Shown here piece by piece: positions 22,149-35,744 of a DNA stretch of 64,000 nt. The stretch is from positions 8,077,018-8,141,017 of the forward strand of contig CM075197.1 of NCBI GenBank assembly GCA_037577475.1, written 5' to 3'. Each line of letters starts with the position of its first letter. The stretch's first letter is position 1. The DNA is from Chaunax sp. Z400. Its lineage: Eukaryota; Chordata; Actinopteri; Lophiiformes; Chaunacidae. Made by a program: the position numbers and the translations under genes. Under the pieces are notes generated by a model. It did not search any database and was not told where the DNA came from. It worked only from the letters and a program-made list of their open reading frames with translations.

Positions 22149-25100
22149 ACCTATATGTGGTTATCTGTTCTTATTATGGATTCAGATAGATATGTTTTTA
22201 CTTGATATAATATAAAGTTATAATACAATGAAAGAGTGATTATAAAGTTAATAAAAAAACAGGTTCAGGTTTGTTTGTTTGTTTGTTGGTTGTTTGGTTT
22301 GTCAGCAGGATTATCCAAAAACTACTGGATGGATTTACATGAAACTTGGTGGAAGGAAAAGAAGGAAAGAGACCATTAAATTTAGGTGTCGATCCAAATA
22401 AAGGGATGGATCCAGGATTTCTTTATAGCTTTCTTCAACATAACTATTTTTGACATCATCCCTGATTACAAAACAAACTATTGAACAAGTTTCCATGGAA
22501 CTTTGTGGAAGTGCAGGGGTCAGGCTAGCTAAATTGTTTAGGATTGTTCAGCCTCGGTAGAGGTACTGTATGCTCTCTACTTAGTGCCATCCTATTTTCC
22601 AGGCTTGTTGCTGTATTTCTTGACTGTTTTCTGTGCACATATTTGTTTTTAGGCTTGTTTTTGTTTTCTGTGTTTCAGTTTTTACTTTCTTCTGTCTCCT
22701 TTAATTATGGTTAAACATTTTAATCTTGCTTACATGTATTTTAATTCATTATGTGTATTAATAATATCTGTCTTTGCATTTTAAAATGCACACATTAATG
22801 AAATAAACTTGACATTTAATCTGTGTTTTCAGTTTTTAAAATCAGCAGAAACGTACAGCTGCAGAATAACACTCACACACTCATTAGAATTAATGCTAGG
22901 TTGGCTGATGTGAGGCAAAGAGGAATGTTCACACACACAACCTACAACAAATTTTTCTAACTGGCTTGTACACAATGTCTTTTTGTGTTCATGTTGTTTT
23001 TGTCTTGTTTATGTAGGTAAAGTTTTGACTATTGTCTTGTAAAAAATCTACTGGATCATAACTCCTGTATGGTTTGTATCTTATTGCCAGATTGTTGTGA
23101 AAACACACCCTTATGTCTATAGTCACTATAACTGAAGTCATCAAATGTAGAGTAAAAAGTGCAATATTTGCATCGAAAACATTGTGGAGTTGAAGGATAA
23201 GGTAGCAGAAAATGGAAATACTCAAGTAGCGTACCACAAAGTACAGCACATCAGTGAATAGTATTTACATTACATCACTGGTTATTAGGGGTGTAAGAAA
23301 ATATCCATACACTTGAGTATTGTGATATGTTTGTGATACTGCATCAACTCTGAAAAACTGTGTAAAAAACGTTGAAACCTCCGACTGCTAGAAAATGTTG
23401 TATTAATTTACAGCTATTTGCCTCATTTGAACTCAGATTTGATGTGTTGGTTTGTTCTTGATGCATCACAGTTTTCCTAAAATTAGTTTAAAGAAATAGT
23501 CATTCATCACTTTGCTTGCTGTATTGCTGTATACTGTATTATTGTGATAAATACTGTATCTCTAGATTCTTACCAGCACACAGGTCTGCTGGTCAGACAC
23601 TCCAAACATTACTAAACGGAGCATGTTTTTGATCAAAACTGAAGATGAAAAGTGAAATGATTCACCTCATCAATGAACAGCTTTGATCACCATATTCCTA
23701 GTACAAGTTCAACTCTGTGTGATCAGTGATGTGGATGATTCATATCAGGTTGGGTCTTATCCAGTCTCTAACCAGCCTGATACACGACACATACTGTACA
23801 ACAGTACAGACAGTCTGTTCAATGTTTAGTCTGTTAAAGGTAAGGATGCAGGATAGACATCAGATTATCAGACCAATGATGGCAAATTTAGATTACCGGC
23901 TGTTGACTAAATGAGATTATAGCTGATAAATAAATTAAATCATTTGTTATGGTGGTGACATCGTGGAAACATTGGTTTTCATATCCAAACCTTCATCATT
24001 CAGTAATTCATCCCCAACCTTTACCCAGTTGATCTGGACCTATCCTGTCTGATGATGTCTACATGGGAGGACACCACTCAGACCAGGAAGTTTGGAACAG
24101 CATTTATCTGCTTTTATTTTGAATGAGATCTTTAAAACAGATGTTAATGATGTGTGTGTTCATTATGAAGCTAGAGTCAGGACATGGTTAGCTTAGCTTA
24201 GCATAAAGCCTGGAGGCAGTGAGAGACATCGAGAAAAAACTCTTTTCAAACACTTGTAAATGTAGCACATGTACAACATAATCAGCTGGTGCAGGCAGCT
24301 GGTAACGCTAGTTAGTAACCAACAATATGCAGAAGAATAGATTCACTCAGGGAGTCCAAAATGAATGAATGCCACACAAGCACGTTTCAATTAAAGCTTG
24401 TATTGCAATATTAAAAAAACAAACATACATAAACAATCTCAACAAATAATACGTAGGCCTTTCAAATATATTTTTAGTTCAGTCCAAAATTCCTGAGTTG
24501 AAGAATCTTCGAAGTGGGAAGATAAGGGGAAAAATGGAGGTCAGTTTGGGGATATCTACCACTCCTGGTGGAAGAAAGTTCAGTTCAAGTACATCCAGGG
24601 TTCAAAGGGTAGCTCGCCATCGATCAATCCACTGTCCAGGAATGCAAAAAAACCCGACCTATAACAGGTCACAAAATAAACAATTAGCATCTACAAATCA
24701 AATTCTAGGTTTTTCCTTTTAAAACAAGTTCTAATTCATAATTCTCGTGACCTTAGCTTCAGGCAGATAACGTTTGTTGTCAAGGCTAAAGAACAATCAA
24801 ACTAATTTAACATTTTCTTTGCATTTTGATTTGTGGCAAATGCATACAAATCAAAAATAAAGACCCATAAAAAGGTTAAAGTCATTTAACACCTGTACTG
24901 ATTTATTTAAGGCTGACTCTATCGCTACCATAAATCAGCATTTTTGCTTATGGGATTTTGCATTGGATAGCTAGCGGAAGCTGCGCTAACGCGTTAGCCT
25001 TAGTAGCGCTAACACATTTAACAAGTTTCGACATTCATAATTAGGGTTAGATGTTAATTAATGAACAACACACATCATATACATTTAAATTTGACTTATC

Positions 25101-25278
25101 GCTGAGAGTAGGAAGTCGAATTAAATTTAAAAAAAGGACTTCGTTGTGAACACTACGCGTTCAGGTGCAGCACGTGACCCCGACCTGACCCGGATATACG
25201 TAGGAACCCGGGATCGGATGGTTAAATAAATAATAAGTCATAAATAAATACAATTTCTTTTTTAAACATGGGTAACAT
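22149..25278. repeat. duplicated flank block, copy B
   Basis: Second copy of 9,016-12,190 in the same orientation, with scattered single-base differences. It ends at GGGTAACAT, exactly where copy A continues into the kinase 5' region; here the satellite resumes instead. The CpG-containing putative promoter end is present but no kinase exon follows. Confidence 0.92.
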
Positions 25279-25295
25279 CTTATCTGTAAAAAAGA
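25278..25295 (+). repeat. 18-bp direct repeat, right edge of interrupting segment
   Basis: Identical to 8,981-8,998. See the left-edge entry. Confidence 0.8.
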
Positions 25296-28200
25296 AAAAA
25301 ATGCTGACAGAAAGTGAAAAACTTCATAGAATTTGGAATAACATAAATGAAATATTACACCCATATAAATATTGAAAAAATGATGATGTCATACTCATCC
25401 TTTAAATGAGAAGGTTTAAGTTTGATGTTTGCCTCCCACCTCCTCTCATCTAATTGTGTATCTTACCTGTAAAAAAGAAATAAACGCTGACATAAAGTGA
25501 AAAACTTCATATAATTTAGAATAACATAAATGAAATATTACACCCATGTAAATATTGAAAATATAATGATGTCATACTCATCTTTTAAATGAGAAGGTTT
25601 AAGCTTGATGTTGCCGTCCCACCTCCTCCCCTCCTCTCCTCTGATCTAATTGTTTATCTTATCTGTAAAAAGAAATAAACACTGACAGAAGGTGAAAAAC
25701 TTCAAATATTTGGAAAAACATAAATGAAATATTACACCCATGTAAATATTGAAAAAATAATGTCATACTCATCCTTTAAATGAGAAGGTTTAAGCTTGAT
25801 GTTGCCCTCCCACCTCCTCTGATCTAATTGTTTATCTTATCTGTAAAAAAGAAAAAAATGCTGACAGAAAGTGAAAAATTTCATATAATTTAGAATAACA
25901 TAAATGAAATATTACACCCATGTAAATATTGAAAAAATAATGATGTCATACTCATCTTTTAAATGAGAAGGTTTAAGCTTGATGTTGCCGTCACACCTCC
26001 TCCCCTCCTCTCCTCTGATCTAATTGTTTATCTTATCTGTAAAAAAGAAATAAACACTGACAGAAGGTGAAAAACTTCAAATATTTGGAAAAACATAAAT
26101 GAAATATTACACCCATGTAAATATTGAAAAAATAATGATGTCATACTCATCCTTTAAATGAGAAGATTTAAGCTTGATGTTTGCCTCCCACCTCCTCTGA
26201 TCTAATTGTGTATCTTACCTGAAAAAAAGAAAGAAATGCTGACAGAAAGCGAAAAACTTCATATGATTTGGAATAACATAAATGAAATATTACACCCATG
26301 TAAATATTGAAAAAATAATGATGTCATACTCATCTTTTAAATGAGAAGGTTTAAGCTTGATGTTGCCCTCCCACCTCCTCTGATCTAATTGTTTATCTTA
26401 TCTGTAAAAAAGAAAGAAATGCTGACAGAAAGCGAAAAACTTCATATGATTTGGAAAAACATAAATGAAATATTACACCCATGTAAATATTGAAAAAATA
26501 ATGATGTCATACTCATCTTTTAAATGAGAAGGTTTAAGCTTGATGTTGCCCTCCCACCTCCTCCCCTCCTCTCCTCTGATCTAATTGTTTATCTTATCTG
26601 TAAAAAAGAAAAAAATGCTGACAGAAAGTGAAAAACTTCATATGATTTGGAATAACATAAATGAAATATTACACCCATGTAAATATTGAAAAAAATAATG
26701 TCATACTCATCCATTACATGAGAAGGTTTAAGCTTGATGTTGCCCTCCCACCTCCTCTGATCTAATTGTGTATCTTACCTGTAAAAAAGAAATAAACGCT
26801 GACAGAAAGTGAAAAACTTCATATAATTTAGAATAACATAAATGAAATATTACACCCATGTAAATATTGAAAAAATAATGATGTCATACTCATCTTTTAA
26901 ATGAGAAGGTTTAAGCTTGATGTTGCCGTCCCACCTCCTCCCCTCCTCTCCTCTGATCTAATTGTTTATCTTATCTGTAAAAAAGAAATAAACGCTGACA
27001 GAAGGTGAAAAACTTCATATGATTTGGAAAAACATAAATAAAATATTACAACCATGTAAATATTGAAAAAAATAATGTCATACTCATCCTTTACATGAGA
27101 AGGTTTAAGCTTGATGTTGCCCTCCCACCTTCTCTGATCTAATTGTGTATCTTACCTGTAAAAAAGAAATAAACACTGACAGAAAGTGAAAAACTTCATA
27201 TAATTTAGAATAACATAAATGAAATATTACACCCATGTAAATATTGAAAAAATAATGATGTCATACTCATCTTTTAAATGAGAAGGTTTAAGCTTGATGT
27301 TGCCGTCCCACCTCCTCCCATCCTCTCCTCTGATCTAATTGTTTATCTTATCTGTAAAAAAGAAATAAACACTGACAGAAGGTGAAAAACTTCAAATAAT
27401 TTGGAAAAACATAAATGAAATATTACAACCATGTAAATATTGAAAAAAATAATGTCATACTCATCCTTTACATGAGAAGGTTTAAGCTTGATGTTGCCCT
27501 CCCACCTCCTCTGATCTAATTGTTTATCTTATCTGTAAAAAAGAAAAAAATGCTGACAGAAAGTGAAAAACTTCATATGATTTGGAATAACATAAATGAA
27601 ATATTACACCCATGTAAATATTGAAAAAATAATGATGTCATACTCATCTTTTAAATGAGAAGGTTTAAGCTTGATGTTGCCGTCCCACCTCCTCCCCTCC
27701 TCTCCTCTGATCTAATTGTTTATCTTATCTGTAAGAAAGAAATAAACACTGACAGAAGGTGAAAAACTTCAAATAATTTGGAAAAACATAAATGAAATAT
27801 TACAACCATGTAAATATTGAAAAAAATAATATCATACTCATCCTTTACATGAGAAGATTTAAGCTTGATGTTTGCCTCCCACCTCCTCTGATCTAATTGT
27901 TTATCTTATCTGTAAAAAAGAAAAAAATGCTGACAGAAAGTGAAAAACTTCATATGATTTGGAATAACATAAATGAAATATTACACCCATGTAAATATTG
28001 AAAAAATAATGATGTCATACTCATCTTTTAAATGAGAAGGTTTAAGCTTGATGTTGGCGTCCCACCTCCCCTCCTCTCCTCTGATCTAATTGTTTATCTT
28101 ATCTGTAAAAAAGAAATAAACGCTGACAGAAAGTGATAAACTTCATATAATTTGGAAAAACATAAATACAATATTACAACCATGTAAATATTGAAAAAAA

Positions 28201-28323
28201 TAATGTCATACTCATCCTTTACATGAGAAGGTTTAAGCTTGATGTTGCCCTCCCACCTCCTCTGATCTAATTGTTAATCTTATCTGTAAAAAAGAAAAAA
28301 ATGCTGACAGAAAGTGAAAAACC
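25279..28323. repeat. satellite array 1, ~16 monomers of ~180-195 bp
   Basis: Head-to-tail monomers defined by the words GTCATACTCAT, GAGAAGGTTTAAGC, TTGATGTTGCC, a C/T tract (CCACCTCCTC with or without an extra CCCTCCTCTCCTC), GATCTAATTG, CTTATCTG or CTTACCTG, GCTGACAGAAAG, AAAAACTTCA and GAAATATTACA. Length varies because the extra C/T block comes and goes. Several subtypes (GATTTGGAATAAC, ATTTAGAATAAC, ATTTGGAAAAAC) are interspersed, which suggests higher-order units. All plus and minus frames are stopped repeatedly, so the monomer is not coding as it stands. Confidence 0.95.
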
Positions 28324-29339
28324 TCAAATGATTAAGAAAAAACTGTATTCCCTGAATTGAACTCACTACATTACAAGTGATTTACTTATAACACTGTAAA
28401 TCTCAAATTAACTCAGTAGTTGCTGTAGTTTCATAACAACATTCCACCAACAACATAAGAGGATATCCTACTGCTGTCAACAGAAATGCTGTTTCTGAAC
28501 CTTTCTCACATTCAAAATAAAGTTTTCAAATGTTTCACACAAGTAAACTAAGTTAGTTAGCTGACAAGTATATAACTAGTAACTCCTAAGCTGTGAATCA
28601 ACTCTACACTAGCTATTTAACACAATATCACACAAGAACAAGTTGATTTGAACATGTTTAGGGTCTGATGCTTGTTTACTTACTTGTTCTGCAGAGTTCA
28701 GTCTCGTGATGACGGGTGACGACAACGGACAAAATTTATCAGGACCGACTGCCGGAAAATGAAATGGTACGCCGAGACGTTTGACGCGAATAAAGGATCA
28801 TGTGTACGAGAATAAGGAGTCAAATTTGATGGTCCGCATGAGAATTTAGGAAAGAAATACCAAAACCCCCTCTCTCAGGGCCATTTACAATATTGTACTA
28901 ATATCCATCCAAAAATACATGTACACGTAAACCTTTTTTAAACACTAGTGTCATCTTGGTCATTGTGTACTATGTGCAAACCTTCCCACGGAGAGGCCTG
29001 GTCACAAGCCTCTCTGCTCCAATACGAATTGGGTTGGACATGATTAGAGTTCAACTATTGTGTCCCACTGTCAAGGTGGAAGTTCAGTTCAACATTAAAC
29101 ATGACAGACACGGCGTTCTCCAACAACACAATGCCTATTAAACAGGAGAGACACGGCGGTCTGTAACACCATATTGCATATTTAGAAACATACATGGAGT
29201 TGAAGAGCTTTTAAAGACTAATTATGTTTCACTCACCAATTGTTGTGTCTGCTCACCCTGCAGGTTTAGTGTAGTCTATGTTGCGTAGTCCGATATCCTC
29301 CATAGAACAAAATAATACTGACTATTGACGTCTGAGGAG
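28324..29339 (-). repeat. array spacer S1 (~1.0 kb) with minus-strand promoter/exon-like features
   Basis: First of about seven copies of a spacer unrelated to the monomer. On the minus strand a CpG-containing stretch (about 28,840-28,700, with CGTCAAACGTCTCGGCG-type words) is followed by CTGCAGAACAA|GTAAGT, a strong splice donor with its intron starting at 28,683. Upstream of that, also on the minus strand, are an acceptor GGTGTTACAG|ACCG near 29,170 and a donor CAATTG|GTGAGT near 29,235. A 61-codon plus-strand frame (28,956-29,141) recurs in every copy but starts with TTG and tracks sequence identity rather than codon conservation. Together these suggest a transcribed, probably non-coding unit. 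Confidence 0.75.
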
Positions 29340-32300
29340 ATGCAATGATATTGTCCTCCCACCTCCTGTCCACCTCTCCTCTGATCTACTCATTTATAGT
29401 ATCTGTAAACAACTAAACACAAACAGAAAGTGAAAAACTTCATATAATTGGGAAAACCATAGAAGAAATATTAAATCCTATGTGAAAATTGAAAAAATCA
29501 ATGAGGTCATACTCACATAATCCTTGAGAAGGTTTAAACTTGATGTTGCCCTCCCACCTCCTCCCCTCCTCTCCTCTGATCTAATTGTTTATCTTACCTG
29601 TAAAAAGAAAAAAAATGCTGACAGGAAGTGAAAAACTTCATATGATTTGGAATAACATAAATGAAATATTACACCCATGTAAATATTGAAAAAATAATGA
29701 TGTCAAACTCATCTTTTAAATGAGAAGGTTTAAGCTTGATGTTGCCGTCCCACCTCCCCTCCTCTCCTCTGATCTAATTGTTTATCTTATCTGTAAGAAA
29801 GAAATAAACACTGACAGAAAGTGATAAACTTCATATAATTTGGAAAAACATAAATGAAATATTACAACCATGCAAAAATTGAAAAAAATAATATCATACT
29901 CATCCTTTACATGAGAAGGTTTAAGCTTGATGTTGCCCTCCCACCTCCTCTGATCTAATTGTTTATCTTATCCGTAAAAAAGAAAAAAATGCTGACAGAA
30001 AGTGAAAAACTTCATATGATTTGGAATAACATAAATGAAATATTACACCCATTTAAATATTGAAAAAATAATGATGTCATACTCATCCTTTAAATGAGAA
30101 GATTTAAGCTTGATGTTTGCCTCCCACCTCCTCTGATCTAATTGTGTATCTTACCTGTAAAAAAGAAATAAATGCTGACAGAAAGTGAAAAACTTCATAT
30201 AATTTAGAATAACATAAATGAAATATTACACCCATGTAAATATTGAAAAAATAATGATGTCATACTCATCTTTTAAATGAGAAGGTTTAAGCTTGATGTT
30301 GCCGTCCCACCTCCCCTCCTCTGCTCTGATCTAATTGTTTATCTTATCTGTAAAAAAGATATAAACACTGACAGAAAGTGACAAACTTCATATAATTTGG
30401 AAAAACATAAATAAAATATTACAACCATGTAAATATTGAAAAAAATAATATCATACTCATCCTTTACATGAGAAGGTTTAAGCTTGATGTTGCCCTCCCA
30501 CCTCCTCTGATCTAATTGTTTATCTTATCTGTAAAAAAGAAAAAAATGCTGACAGAAAGTGAAAAACTTCATATGATTTGGAATAACATAAATGAAATAT
30601 TACACCCATGTAAATATTGAAAAAATAATGATGTCATACTCATCTTTTAAATGAGAAGGTTTAAACTTGATGTTGCCGTCCCACCTCCTCCCCTCCTCTC
30701 CTCTGATCTAATTGTTTATCTTATCTGTAAGAAAGAAATAAACACTGACAGAAGGTGAAAAACTTCAAATAATTTGGAAAAACATAAATGAAATATCACA
30801 ACCATGCAAATATTGAAAAAAATAATATCATACTCATCCTTTACATGAGAAGGTTTAAGCTTGATGTTGCCCTCCCACCTCCTCTGATCTAATTGTGTAT
30901 CTTACCTGTAAAAAAGAAATAAACACTGACAGAAAGTGAAAAACTTCATATAATTTAGAATAACATAAATGAAATATTACACCCATGTAAATATTGAAAA
31001 AATAATGATGTCATACTCATCTTTTAAATGAGAAGGTTTAAGCTTGATGTTGCCGTCCCACCTCCTCCCCTCCTCTCCTCTGATCTAATTGTTTATCTTA
31101 TCTGTAAGAAAGAAATAAACACTGACAGAAGGTGAAAAACTTCAAATAATTTGGAAAAACATAAATGAAATATTACAACCATGTAAATATTGAAAAAAAT
31201 AATGTCATACTCATCCTTTACATGACAAGGTTGAAGCTTGATGTTGCCCTCCCACCTCCTCTGATCTAATTGTTTATCTTATCTGTAAAAGAGAAAAAAA
31301 TGCTGACAGAAAGTGAAAAACTTCATATGATTTGGAATAACATAAATGAAATATTACACCCATTTAAATATTGAAAAAAATAATGTCATACTCATCCTTT
31401 ACATGAGAAGGTTTAAGCTTGATGTTGCCCTCCCACCTCCTCTGATCTAATTGTGTATCTTACCTGTAAAAAAGAAATAAACGCTGACAGAAAGTGAAAA
31501 ACTTCATATAATTTAGAATAACATAAATGAAATATTACACCCATGTAAATATTGAAAAAATAATGATGTCATACTCATCTTTTAAATGAGAAGGTTTAAG
31601 CTTGATGTTGCCCTCCCACCTCCTCCCCTCCTCTCCTCTGATCTAATTGTTTATCTTATCTGTAAGAAAGAATTAAACACTGACAGAAGGTGAAAAACTT
31701 CAAATAATTTGGAAAAACATAAATAAAATATTACAACCATGTAAATATTGAAAAAAATAATATCATACTCATCCTTTACATGAGAAGGTTTAAGTTTGAT
31801 GTTTGCCTCCCACCTCCTCTGATCTAATTGTTTATCTTATCTGTAAAAAAGAAAAAAAATGCTGACAGAAAGTGAAAAACTTCATATGATTTGGAATAAC
31901 ATAAATGAAATATTACACCCATGTAAATATTGAAAAAATAATGATGTCATACTCATCTTTTAAATGAGAAGGTTTAAGCTTGATGTTGCCGTCCCACCTC
32001 CCCTCCTCTCCTCTGATCTAATTGTTTATCTTATCTGTAAAAAATAAATAAACGCTGACAGAAAGTGATAAACTTCATATAATTTGGAAAAACATAAATA
32101 CAATATTACAACCATGTAAATATTGAAAAAAATAATGTCATACTCATCCTTTACATGAGAAGGTTTAAGCTTGATGTTGCCCTCCCACCTCCTCTGATCT
32201 AATTGTTTATCTTATCTGTAAAAAAGAAAAAAATGCTGACAGAAAGAGAAAAACTTCATATGATTTGGAATAACATAAATGAAATATTACACCCATGTAA

Positions 32301-34245
32301 ATATTGAAAAAATAATGATGTCATACTCATCTTTTAAATGAGAAGGTTTAAGCTTGATGTTGCCGTCCCACCTCCTCCCCTCCTCTCCTCTGATCTAATT
32401 GTTTATCTTATCTGTAAGAAAGAAATAAATACTGACAGAAGGTGAAAAACTTCAAATAATTTGGAAAAACATAAATGAAATATTACAACCATGCAAATAT
32501 TGAAAAAAATAATATCATTCTCATCCTTTACATGAGAAGGTTTAAGCTTGATGTTGCCCTCCCACCTCCTCTGATCTAATTGTTTATCTTATCTGTAAAA
32601 AAGAAAAAAATGCTGACAGAAAGTGAAAAACTTCATATGATTTGGAATAACATAAATGAAATATTACACCCATGTAAATATTGAAAAAAATAATGTCATA
32701 CTCATCCTTTACATGAGAAGGTTTAAGCTTGATGTTGCCCTCCCACCTCCTCTGATCTAATTGTGTATCTTATCTGTAAAAAAGAAATAAACGCTGACAG
32801 AAAGTGAAAAACTTCATATAATTTAGAATAACATAAATGAAATATTACACCCATGTAAATTTTGAAAAAATAATGATGTCATACTCATCCTTTAAATGAG
32901 AAGATTTAAACTTGATGTTTGCCTCCCACCTCCTCTGATCTAATTGTGTATCCTACCTGTAAAAAAGAAATAAATGCTGACAGAAAGTGAAAAACTTCAT
33001 ATAATTTAGAATAACATGAATGAAATATTACACCCATGTAAATATTGAAAAAATAATGATGTCATACTCATCTTTTAAATGAGAAGGTTTAAGCTTGATG
33101 TTGCCCTCCCACCTCCTCTGATCTAATTGTTTATCTTATCTGTAAAAAAGAAAAAAATGCTGACAGAAAGTGAAAAACTTCATATGATTTGGAATAACAT
33201 AAATTAAATATTACACCAATGTAAATATTGAAAAAATAATGATGTCATACTCATCTTTTAAATGAGAAGGTTTAAGCTTGATGTTGGCGTCCCACCTCCT
33301 CCCCTCTTCTCCTCTGATCTAATTGTTTATCTTATCTGTGAAAAAGAAATAAACGCTGACAGAAAGTGATAAACTTCATATAATTTGGAAAAACATAAAT
33401 ACAATATTACAACCATGTAAATATTGAAAAAAAATAATGTCATACTCATCCTTTACATGAGAAGGTTTAAGCTTGATGTTGCCCTCCCACCTCCTCTGAT
33501 CTAATTGTTTATCTTATCTGTAAAAAAGAAAAAAATGCTGACAGAAAGTGAAAAACTTCATATGATTTGGAATAACATAAATGAAATATTACACCCATGT
33601 AAATATTGAAAAAATAATGATGTCATACTCATCCTTTAAATGAGAAGATTTAAGCTTGATGTTTGCCTCCCACCTCCTCTGATCTAATTGTGTATCTTAC
33701 CTGTAAAAAAGAAAGAAATGCTGACAGAAAGTGAAAAACTTCATATAATTTAGAATAACATAAATGAAATATTACACCCATGTAAATATTGAAAAAATAA
33801 TGATGTCATACTCATCTTTTAAATGAGAAGGTTTAAGCTTGATGTTGCCGTCCCACCTCCTCCCCTCCTCTCCTCTGATCTAATTGTTTATCTTATCTGT
33901 AAGAAAGAAATAAACACTGACAGAAGGTGAAAAACTTCAAATAATTTGGAAAAACATAAATGAAATATTACAACCATGTAAATATTGAAAAAAATAATGT
34001 CATACTCATCCTTTATATGAGAAGGTTTAAGCTTGACGTTTGCCTCCCACCTCCTCTGATCTAATTGTGTATCTTACCTGTAAAAAAGAAATAAACGCTG
34101 ACAGAAAGTGAAAAACTTCATACAATTTAGAATAACATAAATGAAATATTACACCCATGTAAATATTGAAAAAATAATGATGTCATACTCATCATTTAAA
34201 TGAGAAGGTTTCAACTTAATGTTGCCCTCCCACCTCCTCCCCTCC
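29340..34245. repeat. satellite array 2, ~26 monomers
   Basis: Longest monomer run of the window, with the same landmarks and subtypes as array 1. The first unit after the spacer is a distinct boundary type (CTACTCATTTATAGTATCTG, ACCATAGAAGAAATATTAAA). The last unit, ending in CCTCGATTATCCTCTCTGC, is the other boundary type. Confidence 0.95.
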
Positions 34246-35335
34246 CACCTCGATTATCCTCTCTGCAAACAACAAATAAACACAAAGTGAAAAACTTCAT
34301 ATGATTAAGAAAAAACTGTATTCCCTGAATTGAACTCACTACATTACAAGTGATTTACTTATAACACTGTAAATCTCAAATTAACTCAGTAGTTGCTGTA
34401 GTTTCATAACAACATTCCACCAACAACATAAGAGGATATCCTACTGCTGTCAACAGAAATGCTGTTTCTGAACCTTTCTCACATTCAAAATAAAGTTTTC
34501 AAATGTTTCACACAAGTAAACTAAGTTAGTTAGCTGACAAGTATATAACTAGTAACTCCTAAGCTGTGAATCAACTCTACACTAGCTATTTAACACAATA
34601 TCACACAAGAACAAGTTGATTTGAACATGTTTAGGGTCTGATGCTTGTTTACTTACTTGTTCTGCAGAGTTCAGTCTTGTGATGACAGGTGACGACGACG
34701 GACAAAATTTATCAGGTGACCGACTGCCAGAAAATGAAATGGTACGCCGAGACGTTTGACGCGAATAAAGGATCATGTGTACGAGAATGAGGAGTCAAAT
34801 TTGATGGTCCGCATGAGAATTTAGGAAAGAAATACCAAAACCCCCTCTCTCAGGGCCATTTACAATATTGTGATAATATCCATCCAAAAATACATGTACA
34901 CGTAAACCTTTTTTAAACACTAGTGTCATCTTGGTCATTGTGTACTATGTGCAAACCTTCCCACGGAGAGGCCTGGTCACAAGCCTCTCTGCTCCAATAC
35001 GAATTGGGTTGGACATGATTAGAGTTCAACTATTGTGTCCCACTGTCAAGGTGGAAGTTCAGTTCAACATTAAACATGACAGACACGGCGTTCTCCAACA
35101 ACACAATGCATATCAAACATTAAACAGGAGAGACACGGCGGTCTGTAACACCATATTGCATATTTAGAAACATACATGGAGTTGAAGAGCTTTGAAAGAC
35201 TAATTATGTTTCACTCACCAATTGTTGTGTCTGCTCACCCTGCAGGTTAAGTGTAGTCTATGTTGCGTAGTCCGATATTCTCCATAGAACAAAATAATAC
35301 TGATTATTGACGTCTGAGGAGATGCAATGATATTG
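34246..35335 (-). repeat. array spacer S2
   Basis: Near-identical to S1, with the same minus-strand donor and acceptor words. Small differences include GGTGACCGACTGCC at about 34,715 and an additional TATCAAACATTAA unit near 35,110. Confidence 0.92.
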
Positions 35336-35744
35336 TCCTCCCACCTCCTGTCCACCTCTCCTCTGATCTACTCATTTATAGTATCTGTAAACAACTAAAC
35401 ACAAACAGAAAGTGAAAAATTTCATATGATTTGGAAAACCATAGAAGAAATATTAAACCCTATGTGAAAATTGAAAAAATCAATGAAATCATACTCACAT
35501 AATCCTTGAGAAGGTTTAAACTTGATGTTGCCCTCCCACCTCCTCCCCTCCTCTCCTCTGATCTAATTGTTTATCTTATCTGTAAAAGAGAAATAAACGC
35601 TGACAGAAAGTGAAAAACTTCATATAATTTGGAAAAACATAAATGAAATATTACACCCATGTAAATATTGAAAAAATAATTATGTCATACTCATCCTTTA
35701 AATGAGAAGGTTTCAACTTAATGTTGCCCTCCCACCTCCTCCCC
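35336..35744. repeat. satellite array 3, ~2 monomers
   Basis: Only the two boundary-type monomers and little else separate S2 from S3. This is the shortest inter-spacer block. Confidence 0.92.

Noticed and set aside
28956..29141. 61-86-codon plus-strand frame (VIVYYVQTFPRRGLVTSLSA...) present in every array spacer
   Set aside because: It has no ATG at its start (TTG), no recognisable domain, and is conserved only because the spacers are near-identical throughout. In S7 and in longer variants its 3' end changes freely.
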